A DNA stretch of 64,000 bases from Symbiodolus clandestinus (GTDB lineage: Bacteria > Pseudomonadota > Gammaproteobacteria > Enterobacterales > G038960095): contig CP152425.1 in assembly GCA_038960095.1 (NCBI GenBank), forward strand, positions 992,001 to 1,056,000. Direction: 5' to 3'. The notes beneath the pieces are model-generated. The model saw only the letters and a list, made by a program, of their open reading frames with translations, had not been told where the DNA came from and ran no database searches. This document shows positions 45,061 through 54,489 of the stretch, in pieces (the stretch's first letter is position 1; the number at the start of each line of letters is the position of its first letter). Position numbers and translations under genes: made by a program.

Positions 45061-45651
45061 TCAATAACCTTTCGTGCTGGACGCGTGCCGGGTGGCCATA
45101 GGCAATGACCTTCTCTGATATATTTTCACCACTAAGGAACCAGCACCTACCTCTACCCCACCCATGCTAGTGACACCGGTTCCTATCCTACATCCCATAC
45201 GAAATATCGGATGTTTCAAATCAGGGTTTGTTCCCCATGCCAATTGGTTATCATTAATAGTTGCCACTCTAGCGCCAATCTGAACATCATTTTCAATAAC
45301 ACAGGCACCGGTAATATGTGTTAAGGCTGAAATTCTAACATTGCTTCCTATTACCGTACTTCTTTCTATATTAGATAAATGAGAGATGGTTACATGATGA
45401 CCTATTCTCACGCCTTTCCGGAGAACTACCATATGCCCTATTTGACAAAAGTCACCTATTTTTACATCCGAACATGTAATAACATTTTCACGTATTATTG
45501 TGTTTTTCCTATAAATATAACACCATAATTTTTTCCATCATCTTCTGTAGAAACAACTCTAACGTTAGGAGAAAAAACAGATCATTTTCCTAATATAACT
45601 ATTCTTTGGTCTATAGCTATCTCCGATAGATATATTATTTTTTAACCACAT
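45061..45651 (-). pseudogene. hexapeptide-repeat acyltransferase (WbbJ-like), frameshifted
   Basis: The last 123 residues show left-handed beta-helix hexapeptides (VRIGHHVTISHLSNIERSTVIG, SALTHITGACVIENDVQIGARV, MGGVEVGAGSLVVK). Upstream the protein continues in other frames: TIIRENVITCSDVKIGDFCQIGH, then a shift at the A5 run (45503-45507), DDGKNYGVIFIGK and FSPNVRVVS, an in-frame TGA, and another shift near 45620. The likely original ATG is at 45651, with AGGAG upstream, 15 nt after the dehydrogenase stop. Such enzymes acetylate sugars or small metabolites. Inactive unless the shifts are sequencing errors. Confidence 0.75.
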
Positions 45652-45666
45652 ACTTTTTTCTCCTAG

Positions 45667-46859
45667 TTATAATGAGAGCTCGTATAATTCTTTTCCTAAT
45701 AAACCTTTAGCGACTTGACTTCTCAGTACATCTGTTACACCATCAGCAATCCTTAATGCTAATGAATCTCTCAATCTTTTTTCTAATAAAGTACATTCCA
45801 TACACCCTCTTGCACCATGAACTTTCATCGACCAAGTAAGCATGCGAATAGCAACTTCTAGAGATTCAGCTTTTAACATACAGGCTTCATAATACTGATC
45901 TAGATTTTTATCAAAACCTTTCATAATTTTCTCGACTAAAAGCCAGCACATGGTTAATCTTGATAGGTGATATGCTAGCTCTTGTTGTAGATGAGAAAAT
46001 CCACCAATAGGCCGACTAAAACACTTCCTATTTTTCAAATAATACATAGCTCTAGAGAATGCAGCATAAGCAGAGCCCAAGGTGGCGGCGGACTGTACCG
46101 TACGCCAATAGGTAAAATGTTGTGTAAAAAATTTAAACCCCTGTCCCTCTTCCCCTATTCTACATTCTGTAGGTATCAATACATTGCAAAAATCTATATT
46201 TCCCCAGCTGACTCCTTTAAAACCTATACAATTGATGGATTCATAAGTTATTTTTTTTGATTTTTAGACACTAAGAAGGCGGTAAATTTTTTTACGCTTT
46301 TTTCTCTAACTACATAAGAAAATACAATAAAACGAGAGGCTTCATCTATTCTTGCTATAAAACACTTCCTGCCATTTAGGATATAACCATTTCTAACAGG
46401 GACCGCCACTGTCTCTAAAGCATGTAAATCTGAACCAGCCCCTTCTTCGGTAATGGCTATAGCAACATAATTTTTAGCATTTAATACGCCATCTAATACG
46501 GTAGTAAATTTTGCACTATCGTTTATTAAGATCCGTGCATGTCCCAATCCAGGGACATCCCTTAAATTGAGGTCAATTATGCCAAATAGAGCAAAAATTT
46601 CACCAATATCTACATAATTTATCTTTAATTCCCCTAAAAATTGAGGAAAATCAATCCCAGAAATTTTACAGGGTGCTAACTGTTGTCGCCAATATAAAGG
46701 CTTAAATAAATTATCGCCTATGTTATTATTAACTATTTTGGCGATATGATAATATATTTTGTCTTTTGTATTGATAACTACTATATGATCCGTTTGGTCG
46801 CTTATCTTTTGTTGGTTGAGATAAGTTTGTAATTTATTATATATTTCTTCGAGATTCAT
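45667..46859 (-). pseudogene. acyl-CoA dehydrogenase family protein, split by a frameshift at an A8 run
   Basis: Two frames make one ~395-residue flavoprotein, the normal family length. The N-terminal part (46859-46248) carries helical and middle domains, with the flavin block VAIAITEEGAGSDLHALETVAV and NGYILNGRKCFIA. It stops just after QKK at the A8 tract 46251-46258. The next frame continues directly KKITYESINCIGFKGVSWGNI and the C-terminal helices (FSRPIGGFSHLQQELAYHLSR, HGARGCMECTLLEKRLRD). Nine A would restore the frame. Start ATG at 46859. It is very AT-rich and closely followed by the acyltransferase. Substrate unknown; dehydrogenases of this type act in specialised metabolism as well as beta-oxidation. 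Confidence 0.85.
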
Positions 46860-47398
46860 ACTGGACGATGGACTACTTAATCTCCGTCATTACTAACCTC
46901 TTCAATTAGCAAATGCTGTAAAGTAAGTAAATTGAATCTAGAGGAGAGTTTGCTGGTTTCCTCGTAAATATAAGGTACTTTCTCTAAGGTTAAACGTCAA
47001 GAAAAAGTTGCAAATCGGTTACTATCCAAGTTAGTCTGTACCTGTTAATTCGAAGGGAACCTCATTGATCGGTCATAGACCAGCAAATTATCAAACGCAG
47101 CACTGGTTTGTCTGATCAAGAGATACCGCGCCTCTGGCACTAATCTAGTAGTCGCGAGGGATTCCTAGCTATCAGCAGTGGCAGCGCTGTGGCCAAAAGG
47201 CGATGAGGGTTGGAAGAAGAGTCAAAGGTTATCTTCTCGTGGTCAATTCACCCCCCGCGCTAAAGTAGGCATTTAACCTGGGTTCTCCTAGGTGGTTAAA
47301 TCCCAGGTTAGGTGTGGTGTGCAAATCAATCAATAGCTGATAGGATAAAGCATTAGGCTGACGAATGAGTGTTCAGGGTTTAAATAGGTAAGCTGAGT
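46860..47398. other. gene-free region upstream of ung
   Basis: No gene was recognised. The part at 47272-47309 can form two competing hairpins, listed separately. Confidence 0.5.
47272..47309 (+). promoter_or_regulatory. mutually exclusive hairpins upstream of ung
   Basis: TTTAACC (47272-47278) pairs with GGTTAAA (47294-47300). AACCTGGG (47275-47282) pairs with CCCAGGTT (47302-47309). The left arms overlap, so only one can form at a time. Whether this region is transcribed is unknown. Confidence 0.3.
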
Positions 47399-48082
47399 AT
47401 GCAAAAAATAGATCCTTCTCAAACCTTAGACTGGCAAGCCACTTTAGGGCAAGAAAAGCAGCAACCCTATTTTCAAAAAATTTTGGCCCGGGTGCAGGCA
47501 GCGCGTCAAGCAGGGATTACTATTTATCCGCCCCCTGAAGCGGTATTTAATGCCTTTCGCTTAACCCCCTTAGCTTTGATTAAAGTGGTTATTTTAGGGC
47601 AAGATCCCTACCATGGCCCGAATCAAGCGCATGGACTCTGTTTTTCGGTCCCCCAGCAGGTCGCATTGCCTCCTTCTCTAGTGAATATCTATAAAGAGCT
47701 GGCCCAGGACATTCCAGGGTTTCAGATCCCTAGCCACGGCTGTTTGCATCACTGGGCTTCACAAGGCGTTTTGCTGTTAAACACGGTGTTAACGGTTGAG
47801 GCGGGGAAAGCACACTCTCATGCGCAATGGGGCTGGGAACGCTTTACCGATAAAGTCATTGAGGTGATTAACCACTATCGGCAAGGCGTGGTATTTTTGC
47901 TGTGGGGCTCGCATGCACAAAAAAAGGGGGCAATGATCGACCGTCAACGCCATCATGTATTGACTGCCGTGCATCCCTCTCCATTGTCGGCCCATCGGGG
48001 CTTTTTCGGTTGCCGGCACTTTTCAAAAGCCAACCACTATTTGCAAGCGCAGGGCGTTTCACCGATTGATTGGTCAGTTTAA
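47399..48082 (+). CDS. ung: uracil-DNA glycosylase
   Basis: Ung removes uracil from DNA. The 227-residue family 1 enzyme has the water-activating loop GQDPYHGPNQAHGLCFSV with catalytic Asp and the DNA-intercalation motif HPSPLSAHRGFFGCRHFSK. Further conserved blocks are LLNTVLTVEAGKAHSH and FLLWGSHAQKKGAMID. The ATG at 47399 gives a normal length. Stands alone between the foreign cassette and the helicase. Intact. Confidence 0.96.
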   Translation: MQKIDPSQTLDWQATLGQEKQQPYFQKILARVQAARQAGITIYPPPEAVFNAFRLTPLALIKVVILGQDPYHGPNQAHGLCFSVPQQVALPPSLVNIYKELAQDIPGFQIPSHGCLHHWASQGVLLLNTVLTVEAGKAHSHAQWGWERFTDKVIEVINHYRQGVVFLLWGSHAQKKGAMIDRQRHHVLTAVHPSPLSAHRGFFGCRHFSKANHYLQAQGVSPIDWSV

Positions 48083-48540
48083 CCTTATATCTTGATCACT
48101 AGCCTTTAATGGTTGATGATCCCCAACTGATCATCGGGAAAGCGCTGGGAAGCGGTCGCCCAGCAGCCGGGTAGAAGGCATTAACTGCCGCAAGATGACA
48201 GTTATGACAGTTGCTACCGATGGCAGTCCTAGGAGAGAGGTTGCTGATAGATACCCGGGCGAAGGTCTCACAAGGTTATCATGGCTTGACTACAGTTGGG
48301 CTAACTGATTACTATAAAGCTGCCTTGAGAATTGTCAAGGTTATGCCAGCATTGTTAGCGTTAGAGACGCCATAGCGCCTACTCCTTAATCTATCAGTGT
48401 GGCTAGGATGCTGGCATAGTGAATAAATCATAGGGTTGTGATCAACCCGTTGGAATCGTATGATTGGGCTAGCAGAACAGGCGTAGGGCCCTACAATCGC
48501 GGTGCTGTTGCTAACAGCCCGTTAAATTAAAGGATTTACC
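48083..48540. other. gene-free region between ung and the helicase gene
   Basis: Apart from the ankyrin-derived repeat at its left end, no feature was recognised in these 458 bases. Confidence 0.5.
48092..48133 (-). repeat. 42-bp dispersed repeat, copy 3 (ankyrin-coding)
   Basis: Matches 12482-12523 with about three mismatches in the same orientation. On the minus strand it reads DHQPLKASDQ. It starts ten bases after the ung stop, and similarity ends abruptly on both sides. Confidence 0.7.
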
Positions 48541-51500
48541 ATGGATACACTATCAGTGGCCGCAGCCGGTAATCTCCTCTCCGCCTGGACCGCTTTAGAG
48601 GTGTTATCTCCGCGGAGTTTCCAGAAAACAACAGAATTTGTGGTAAATGACTCCCAATCCATCATCAACTTCGACCTCTCAGCTGCCCCCCTCCCTTGGG
48701 AGGCACCGGTTATACCGGCCCCTAAAGAAAAACAATTTTTTTACCAAGTGGTTATCGGCGCTCTAAAAACAGCTGTTGTAGACAGGCAGTTGCAGAAGCA
48801 GTACTCGAGAAAGACTGATCTTGATGAGGAGCCCCGTCAGGCAATACCCGCTGCTCAGCGGGCGATATTAGCGGTTGCTCTTGTGAACCATCAGGGCTAT
48901 TTGCTTAAGAATTTCCCCTCAGTTTCACTCTCTAGCTTTGCTTGGGGCGTTCCCTTAGCTCTTCAAGGGAAATTAGCAGAATTAGGTCGTTGGCATCAGG
49001 TTGAGACTGAATTGCTGATGTTGTTGGATACAGCATTGCGTCCTGAGACCGCCCAGGGAGAGGAGAGACCCATTGATAAATTGCTCATCCAGCAAGTCTA
49101 TCATACGTTAGTCAGTAAATTACAATTGCCAGAGCATTTACTAGAAGAGCGGTTTTTTGCTATTCGGGAAACACGACCTCTGGATGATGTTAAGGAACCG
49201 CCAGCACCGTTATTACTGAATAGCTTTTTTATTGATGATTTGAATCGCGCCAAATCATTACTGGATAAAGAGGATATTGGTAATACACTTAAGCGTTATT
49301 TAGGGATTCGACAGCCTGAGCAACGAATCAATCTGTTAACCGACGCGCCAGCTTTAATGACCTGTTTAGCTCCCCAATCGGTGCCGTTGGCACGCTGGCC
49401 TAGATCACCGGAACACTCCTTGGTATTATTACAACAAGCTGCCGTCAATATTGCGCTCAATCAGTTATCTCCGGGAGATATTTTAGCCATCAATGGTCCC
49501 CCCGGTTCCGGAAAGACCACGCTATTAGGCGATATTATTGCTGGATTAGTCAGCCAGCGGGCTGAAGTGCTTTGTCGATTTGCAGATCCCACGACAGCAT
49601 TTACGCGGATCAGTGGCCATAAAGGGATAGATGAAGTTAAATGTGGGCAGGGAAAATACCAAATCTATCAAATAGATCCTCGCCTGCGAGGGTTTGAACT
49701 GTTGTGTGCTTCCTCTAATAATAAGGCGGTAGAAAATATTAGTTGTGAACTACCTGCCCTGAAATCTGTGGCCACCTATGGCGACCAGTTGCATTATTTT
49801 AGAGCGTTATCGAATAACTTACTGACAGAGGATAGTAGTTGGGGTTTAATCGCCGCCACTTTAGGTAGCAATAAAAATTGTCAGCAATTTAGCCAAGCTT
49901 TTTGGTGGGATGACGCGACACAGATTAAAAATTACCTGAAATATATTATCAAAGAAGGTAAAACGGATAAGCCTATTGATATCATCGATGAACAGGATAG
50001 CAGTAAAAATAGAAAACAGCATTCCTCTATCATTCTCCAGTATGATCCCCCTTTGAATCAGAAAGAAGCGCTTCGTCGCTGGCAACAGATCAGAAAGCGC
50101 TTCCAGGAAAAACTCGCGAAAACTCAAGAAAAATTAGCAGAGTTGACCGTCATTTATCAACTGCTGCAAACAATAGAGCAGCTAACGGCAGGGGAACCAC
50201 TGGATCCCTGGAAGATCGAGGCCGACTTAGACCAACATCGCAGAAAAAAGCTCGGGTGGTTTAGCTGTTGGTTTCATCCGATACAATTTTACCGATGGCG
50301 AAATACTTTGCAGGAACTGACTGACAAACAGCAACGTTTTTTAAAAGCACAAAATTTAAAGAACCAGTGTCAGCCTGCTTATCAGCAGCTGGGACCTCAA
50401 TTGATAGATCTACCGCGGTTACGGCAGCTTTCTGCTGAGATACAGCAGAGCGTGCCCTGGTGTGATGCTCAGCTGCAACAGTGTCGCACCGAGCTGTTTA
50501 TTGCTGCAATGCAGCTACAGAAAGCCTTTATTGATGCGGCTGCTAAACCGATTTACCATAATTTGGGGATCTTTATCGGTCAACTGACTAACTCCTACCT
50601 ATTAAACTCTGCCCAGCAGGCCTGGTTACCCGATTTATGGTCTAGCTTCTCGCTAGTGGTCCCTTGTTTTTCAAGCACCTTTGCTTCCGTCAAAAAGCTG
50701 TTAGGCGCCATGCCTGCTGATAGCCTAGGTTGGCTATTAATTGATGAAGCGGGACAAGCAACGCCACAGATGGCTGTGGGGGCTTTGTTACGGAGTCAGC
50801 GGGCTATTATTGTTGGCGATCCCTTGCAGATTGAACCAATTATTAAACTACCTAAAAAACTAACCCTACAGATCTTCCAACACTTCAAAGTTGAGCTTCA
50901 GCACTTTAATACCCCTGAAGCGTCCGTACAAACGGTTGCTGATCGAGCCTCTGCCTATTATGCGGAATATGCCAATTCTGCGGTGGGACTTCCTCTACTA
51001 GTTCACCGACGCTGTAGCCAACCGATGTTTCACATTGCTAATCGTATTGCTTATCAGGAGAAAATGATACAGGCTAAGCGCCTGGGTCCTTCAAGCATCC
51101 GGGACGTTATAGGACCTTCCTGTTGGTTCGATATTACAGATGAAACAGGTTGGGAAGAGAAATGGGTTCCAGCAGAGGGGGATAAATTAGTAACGTTGCT
51201 ATGTAGTTTACCACCGTTGCCTGATTTATATATTATCAGCCCCTTTAAAAGTGTAGTACGAAAGTTGCGTATTTGGATTAAAGGCAGTGGATTATTGCAG
51301 AGATGGGGATTAAACCAAGAAGCACAGAAACAGTGGTTAGACAATCGCCTGGGTACCGTCCATCAGGTACAGGGCAAGGAGGCCGAGGCTGTCTTTATGG
51401 TATTAGGTGCACCAGCAAGCAATCAGCAGGGTAGCCGTCAATGGGCCGGTGAGAAGCCAAATCTATTGAATGTCGCTTTAACACGAGCCAAAGAGGTCTT

Positions 51501-51585
51501 TTATGTTATCGGCCATCGCCAACGGTGGGGAGAGGCTGGTTTTTTTAGAGAGTTAGACACTTGGGTTGAGCAGATTAAACTCTAA
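48541..51585 (+). CDS. large SF1 helicase (AAA_11/AAA_12, UPF1/Dna2-like)
   Basis: The 1014-residue protein has a ~300-residue N-terminal region I do not recognise. Walker A follows as NGPPGSGKTTLL near residue 320, then a ~350-residue insertion with helical, Gln-rich stretches. Walker B lies in LLIDEAGQATPQMAVGALL near 733, followed by GDPLQIEPI. Motifs V-VI are GTVHQVQGKEAEAVFMVLG and LNVALTRAKEVFYVIGHRQRW near 942-990. Related UPF1/Dna2-like enzymes unwind nucleic acids. Large lone relatives occur in mobile or defence regions, but no partner gene is next to it here. The complete frame in such a decayed region implies recent arrival or selection. ATG at 48541 with an AGGA-like site. Confidence 0.82.
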   Translation: MDTLSVAAAGNLLSAWTALEVLSPRSFQKTTEFVVNDSQSIINFDLSAAPLPWEAPVIPAPKEKQFFYQVVIGALKTAVVDRQLQKQYSRKTDLDEEPRQAIPAAQRAILAVALVNHQGYLLKNFPSVSLSSFAWGVPLALQGKLAELGRWHQVETELLMLLDTALRPETAQGEERPIDKLLIQQVYHTLVSKLQLPEHLLEERFFAIRETRPLDDVKEPPAPLLLNSFFIDDLNRAKSLLDKEDIGNTLKRYLGIRQPEQRINLLTDAPALMTCLAPQSVPLARWPRSPEHSLVLLQQAAVNIALNQLSPGDILAINGPPGSGKTTLLGDIIAGLVSQRAEVLCRFADPTTAFTRISGHKGIDEVKCGQGKYQIYQIDPRLRGFELLCASSNNKAVENISCELPALKSVATYGDQLHYFRALSNNLLTEDSSWGLIAATLGSNKNCQQFSQAFWWDDATQIKNYLKYIIKEGKTDKPIDIIDEQDSSKNRKQHSSIILQYDPPLNQKEALRRWQQIRKRFQEKLAKTQEKLAELTVIYQLLQTIEQLTAGEPLDPWKIEADLDQHRRKKLGWFSCWFHPIQFYRWRNTLQELTDKQQRFLKAQNLKNQCQPAYQQLGPQLIDLPRLRQLSAEIQQSVPWCDAQLQQCRTELFIAAMQLQKAFIDAAAKPIYHNLGIFIGQLTNSYLLNSAQQAWLPDLWSSFSLVVPCFSSTFASVKKLLGAMPADSLGWLLIDEAGQATPQMAVGALLRSQRAIIVGDPLQIEPIIKLPKKLTLQIFQHFKVELQHFNTPEASVQTVADRASAYYAEYANSAVGLPLLVHRRCSQPMFHIANRIAYQEKMIQAKRLGPSSIRDVIGPSCWFDITDETGWEEKWVPAEGDKLVTLLCSLPPLPDLYIISPFKSVVRKLRIWIKGSGLLQRWGLNQEAQKQWLDNRLGTVHQVQGKEAEAVFMVLGAPASNQQGSRQWAGEKPNLLNVALTRAKEVFYVIGHRQRWGEAGFFRELDTWVEQIKL

Positions 51586-51639
51586 AAATCTTGTTTTCTG
51601 AAATGAGGATAGGGGATCCAAAATAAAACCTTTTTATCA

Positions 51640-51949
51640 ATCGGCAGTTTAAGCGCTTTTATTTGTATCACATGCGGCAATTGCTGCACAAGGAATTTCC
51701 AACAGCGCCATCTTACCAATGCGTTATTAAATTAATGCCGCGCTGTGCATTGGCTCTAGCAGCCCTGTTTCAAACACTCAAAGGAAGTTGTTCCGGGATG
51801 TCAATAGCTGACTCCACTCCACTGGCTGTTTGCGATAACTTGGCATCAGAACTCATAAAGTTTTCAAGGGTCTAGCGGCACTTGGTAAAAGCTCCAGCGG
51901 TTGGGTTTTTGGCTTTAAATTACAGGCAGTTATCAATGCATCCTCGAAT
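51640..51949 (+). pseudogene. IS982-family transposase remnant
   Basis: The frame at 51663 reads RQLLHKEFPTAPSYQ, ELM-like KLMPRCALALAAL and GSCSGMSIADSTPLAVCDN, the IS982 core around the first catalytic Asp. After a frameshift near 51860 it continues VFKGLAALGKSSSGWVFGFKLQAVIN. Both ends of the element are missing. It abuts the ychF stop. Confidence 0.8.
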
Positions 51950-53041
51950 TTAGACATTGAAGCGAAAATGAATCACGTCACCCTCTTGTACGATATATTC
52001 TTTGCCTTCTGAACGCCACTTACCGGCGCTTTTGGCCCCCGCTTCCCCTTGATAGCGCAGGTAATCGGAGTAACCAATCACCTCAGCTCGAATAAATCCC
52101 TTCTCAAAATCACTGTGAATTTTCCCAGCCGCTTGGGGGGCTGTAGCACCCACCGGGGTCGTCCAGGCACGGACCTCTTTGACGCCAGCTGTGAAATAGG
52201 TTTGCAGATCCAGCAGCTGATAGCCTGCCCGGATCAGGCGATTGAGCCCCGGCTCTTCAATCGCCAGTTCTTGGAGAAACTCCAAGCGCTCTAAAGGTTC
52301 TAACTGGCCAATTTCTGCTTCTAGGGAAGCACAGATAGGGATGACTTGTGCCCCTTCTAAGGTAGCTTGGGTCTCCACCGACTGTAAAAGTTGAAGATCA
52401 CTGTGGTTATCTTGGCGATTAGCGATGTACAGCATTGGCTTTAGGGTTAATAACTGCAGTGGCTTTACCAACTCGAGCTCGGCGGAGGATAATTTCAAGG
52501 TGCGCAAGGGGTGCCCAGTGGTCAGTTGTTGTTCCAGCCGTTCGAGCAGGGTTCGTTCCAGTTGGAAGGCTGTTTTATCCGCTGCTTTTGCCCGTTTTTG
52601 CAGCCGCTGCTGGGCTCGGTTAATCACCTCAAGATCGGCCAAACTGAGCTCTAGATTGATGGTTTCCATATCATTGAGAGGGTCGACTTGCCCGGCCACA
52701 TGAATGATTTCAGGATGTTCAAAGCAGCGAACCACCTGGGCAATGGCATCAGTTTGCCGAATATACATCAGGAATTGGTTGCCTAATCCTTCCCCCTGAG
52801 CGGCCCCTTTGACCAGGCCAGCAATATCAACAAAGGTCATAGTGGTAGGGATAATGCGTTGTGGCTTGACAATATCGGCTATCGCGGTTAATCGTGGATC
52901 AGGCAGAGGAACTGTACCACTATTAGGCTCAATCGTACAAAAAGGGAAGTTTTCGGCGGCAATCCCCGCTTGAGTTAATGCATTAAATAGCGTTGATTTA
53001 CCGACATTCGGCAGGCCAACGATTCCACAACTAAAGCCCAT
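51950..53041 (-). CDS. ychF: redox-regulated ATPase YchF (OLA1 family)
   Basis: YchF is an Obg-like P-loop NTPase that binds ATP and ribosomes and influences stress responses. The 363 residues include G1 IVGLPNVGKSTLFNALT, FVDIAGLVKGAAQGEGLGNQFL, the NKxD variant (IANRQDN), a coiled-coil insertion and the C-terminal TGS domain ending DVIHFRFNV. I use the ATG at 53041 (MGFSCGIVG), as in E. coli; seven upstream codons are open but unsupported. The usual neighbour pth is not present. Confidence 0.95.
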   Translation of the reverse strand: MGFSCGIVGLPNVGKSTLFNALTQAGIAAENFPFCTIEPNSGTVPLPDPRLTAIADIVKPQRIIPTTMTFVDIAGLVKGAAQGEGLGNQFLMYIRQTDAIAQVVRCFEHPEIIHVAGQVDPLNDMETINLELSLADLEVINRAQQRLQKRAKAADKTAFQLERTLLERLEQQLTTGHPLRTLKLSSAELELVKPLQLLTLKPMLYIANRQDNHSDLQLLQSVETQATLEGAQVIPICASLEAEIGQLEPLERLEFLQELAIEEPGLNRLIRAGYQLLDLQTYFTAGVKEVRAWTTPVGATAPQAAGKIHSDFEKGFIRAEVIGYSDYLRYQGEAGAKSAGKWRSEGKEYIVQEGDVIHFRFNV

Positions 53042-53188
53042 AAACCCTGAACCCTCAAGCAATTGCGTAAACCACCAGTATAACAGCTTTTAGCCATTCG
53101 TGGCAGGCATTCCAGTTTCAAGTGTACCGTTAAAATGGGGGTTGAGTGCGGGTTGGCAGTGATTAGGAGGTTACTTTTAACCATTGAA

Positions 53189-53210
53189 AAGAGCAGTCGA
53201 AACTGCTCTT
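53189..53210 (-). terminator. intrinsic terminator of the first outer-membrane barrel gene
   Basis: AAGAGCAGT (53189-53197) pairs with ACTGCTCTT (53202-53210) over a CGAA tetraloop. On the minus strand TTTTC follows directly. Confidence 0.85.
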
Positions 53211-53268
53211 AGATGACTAGACTATAGGGATAGACTGCTAAGCTATCATGCGGTTGTATCGGTTAGCA

Positions 53269-54033
53269 TTAAAAGCTATAGCGGATGCCAGTCATGATTT
53301 TATGGTCGAGTGTATTGCCTCTGAGAAACTTGAAAGACTCTTGTTCAGTGGTTTCTTTAATATTTAGGTAACGAATATGCTCATAACCCAGTTCTAGGGC
53401 GCAGTTTTCTGCCACCTGGTAGCAACCGCTCAAGTGGATGCTATGCAGATTCTTATTGGTTTTAAGCTGATCATCTTCGAGAAAGAGTTGTAAGGCTTTA
53501 TCATCACCAAATCGCCCATAGCGATAGGCGAGGCGAAAAGCACTATTTTCGCCAAGGCGCAATTTGGTGCCAATTTCAACCGTGGGTTGGATCTTATCTT
53601 TATAATAGTTAGACAAGGCTTCGATCCGCTTTGGTTCACCTTGGTTTGATACCACCGGTTGACTCAGCAAAATAGCTTTTTGAGCTGCCCCGGCCAAGGC
53701 ATAGATCTCTGACCACTGTGACAGCAGACAATGAACTCCGATACCGAGTAGAGCCTGCTGGTCGACTTCAGTATGCTGTAGGCGTCCCTCAATAAAGAGG
53801 TTCTCCCTGAGTCCTAGGCTGCCGTTCAGATAAAATCCAAAGCGCTGCCTGCTTCCTTTACTAGTATTAGCAGGATCATTTTGAGGAAATTCTTGATCAA
53901 TTTTCTGATTAATTTTTCTAACAATACCAGCATCATCAGAAAGTAGACCCCCCGATAAATAAGTGAAGTTATCGGCCATGGCGGGGGCGATGGCGGTCAT
54001 CGCCAGTAGTGCAGCAGCAATTTTACTTTTCAT
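53269..54033 (-). CDS. outer-membrane beta-barrel protein, paralogue A
   Basis: The 254-residue precursor has a signal peptide (MKSKIAAALLAMTAIAPAMA, cut after AMA). Amphipathic strands follow (RFGFYLNGSLGLRENLFIEGRLQ, FRLAYRYGRFG, CALELGYEHIRYL) and a terminal beta-signal GIRYSF ending in Phe for BAM recognition. It is clearly related to the next gene upstream; leader and both ends are most similar. Size suggests 8-10 strands (OmpX/OmpW-like fold). Ligand unknown. It has its own terminator; AAGGTG precedes the ATG. Confidence 0.82.
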   Translation of the reverse strand: MKSKIAAALLAMTAIAPAMADNFTYLSGGLLSDDAGIVRKINQKIDQEFPQNDPANTSKGSRQRFGFYLNGSLGLRENLFIEGRLQHTEVDQQALLGIGVHCLLSQWSEIYALAGAAQKAILLSQPVVSNQGEPKRIEALSNYYKDKIQPTVEIGTKLRLGENSAFRLAYRYGRFGDDKALQLFLEDDQLKTNKNLHSIHLSGCYQVAENCALELGYEHIRYLNIKETTEQESFKFLRGNTLDHKIMTGIRYSF

Positions 54034-54489
54034 AAAGTCACCTTGTATGGTTCAATGCAAAAGGCGGCGCTCATCCCTTTGAACTTTGATTAAATCACCG
54101 ATTATTAAATAAGCCGATTGCTAAGGTGTTCAATCTGCTAGAAACGAGTGCATCGTCTAGGTCCTTATCTAGTCAATCAATATTAGGCGTCCCTATTAGA
54201 AAGGTAGTTAATGAGTGGTCCATTAGCAATGGACGACTATAGGTTTTTAGCGCATATAATGGCTTTATTTCACTGAATCAGTAGCTAATACTGGATTAAT
54301 ACACCAAGCGAAACGTTCTAGAGGTTGAAAAGAGGGTCAAATAATGGTCTAAGCGGGCAAGCGACTCTCAGAGGTATTAGATGAGAAAAATTTGATAAAT
54401 AAAAAGTGTCAGAGGTAAAAATAAAAAGAGCAGCTTAGGCTGCTCTTTAATGGCTAAAAACTAACTAAATGTCACTTTATCAGCTAAGT
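54034..54489. other. gene-free spacer between the two barrel genes
   Basis: No gene was recognised. Its right end holds the terminator of the upstream paralogue, and the part near 54040-54200 probably carries the promoter of paralogue A. Confidence 0.5.
54425..54448 (-). terminator. intrinsic terminator of the second outer-membrane barrel gene
   Basis: AAAGAGCAGC (54425-54434) pairs with GCTGCTCTTT (54439-54448) over TTAG. On the minus strand TTATTTTTA follows. It resembles the terminator at 53189, suggesting the whole transcription unit was duplicated. Confidence 0.88.
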
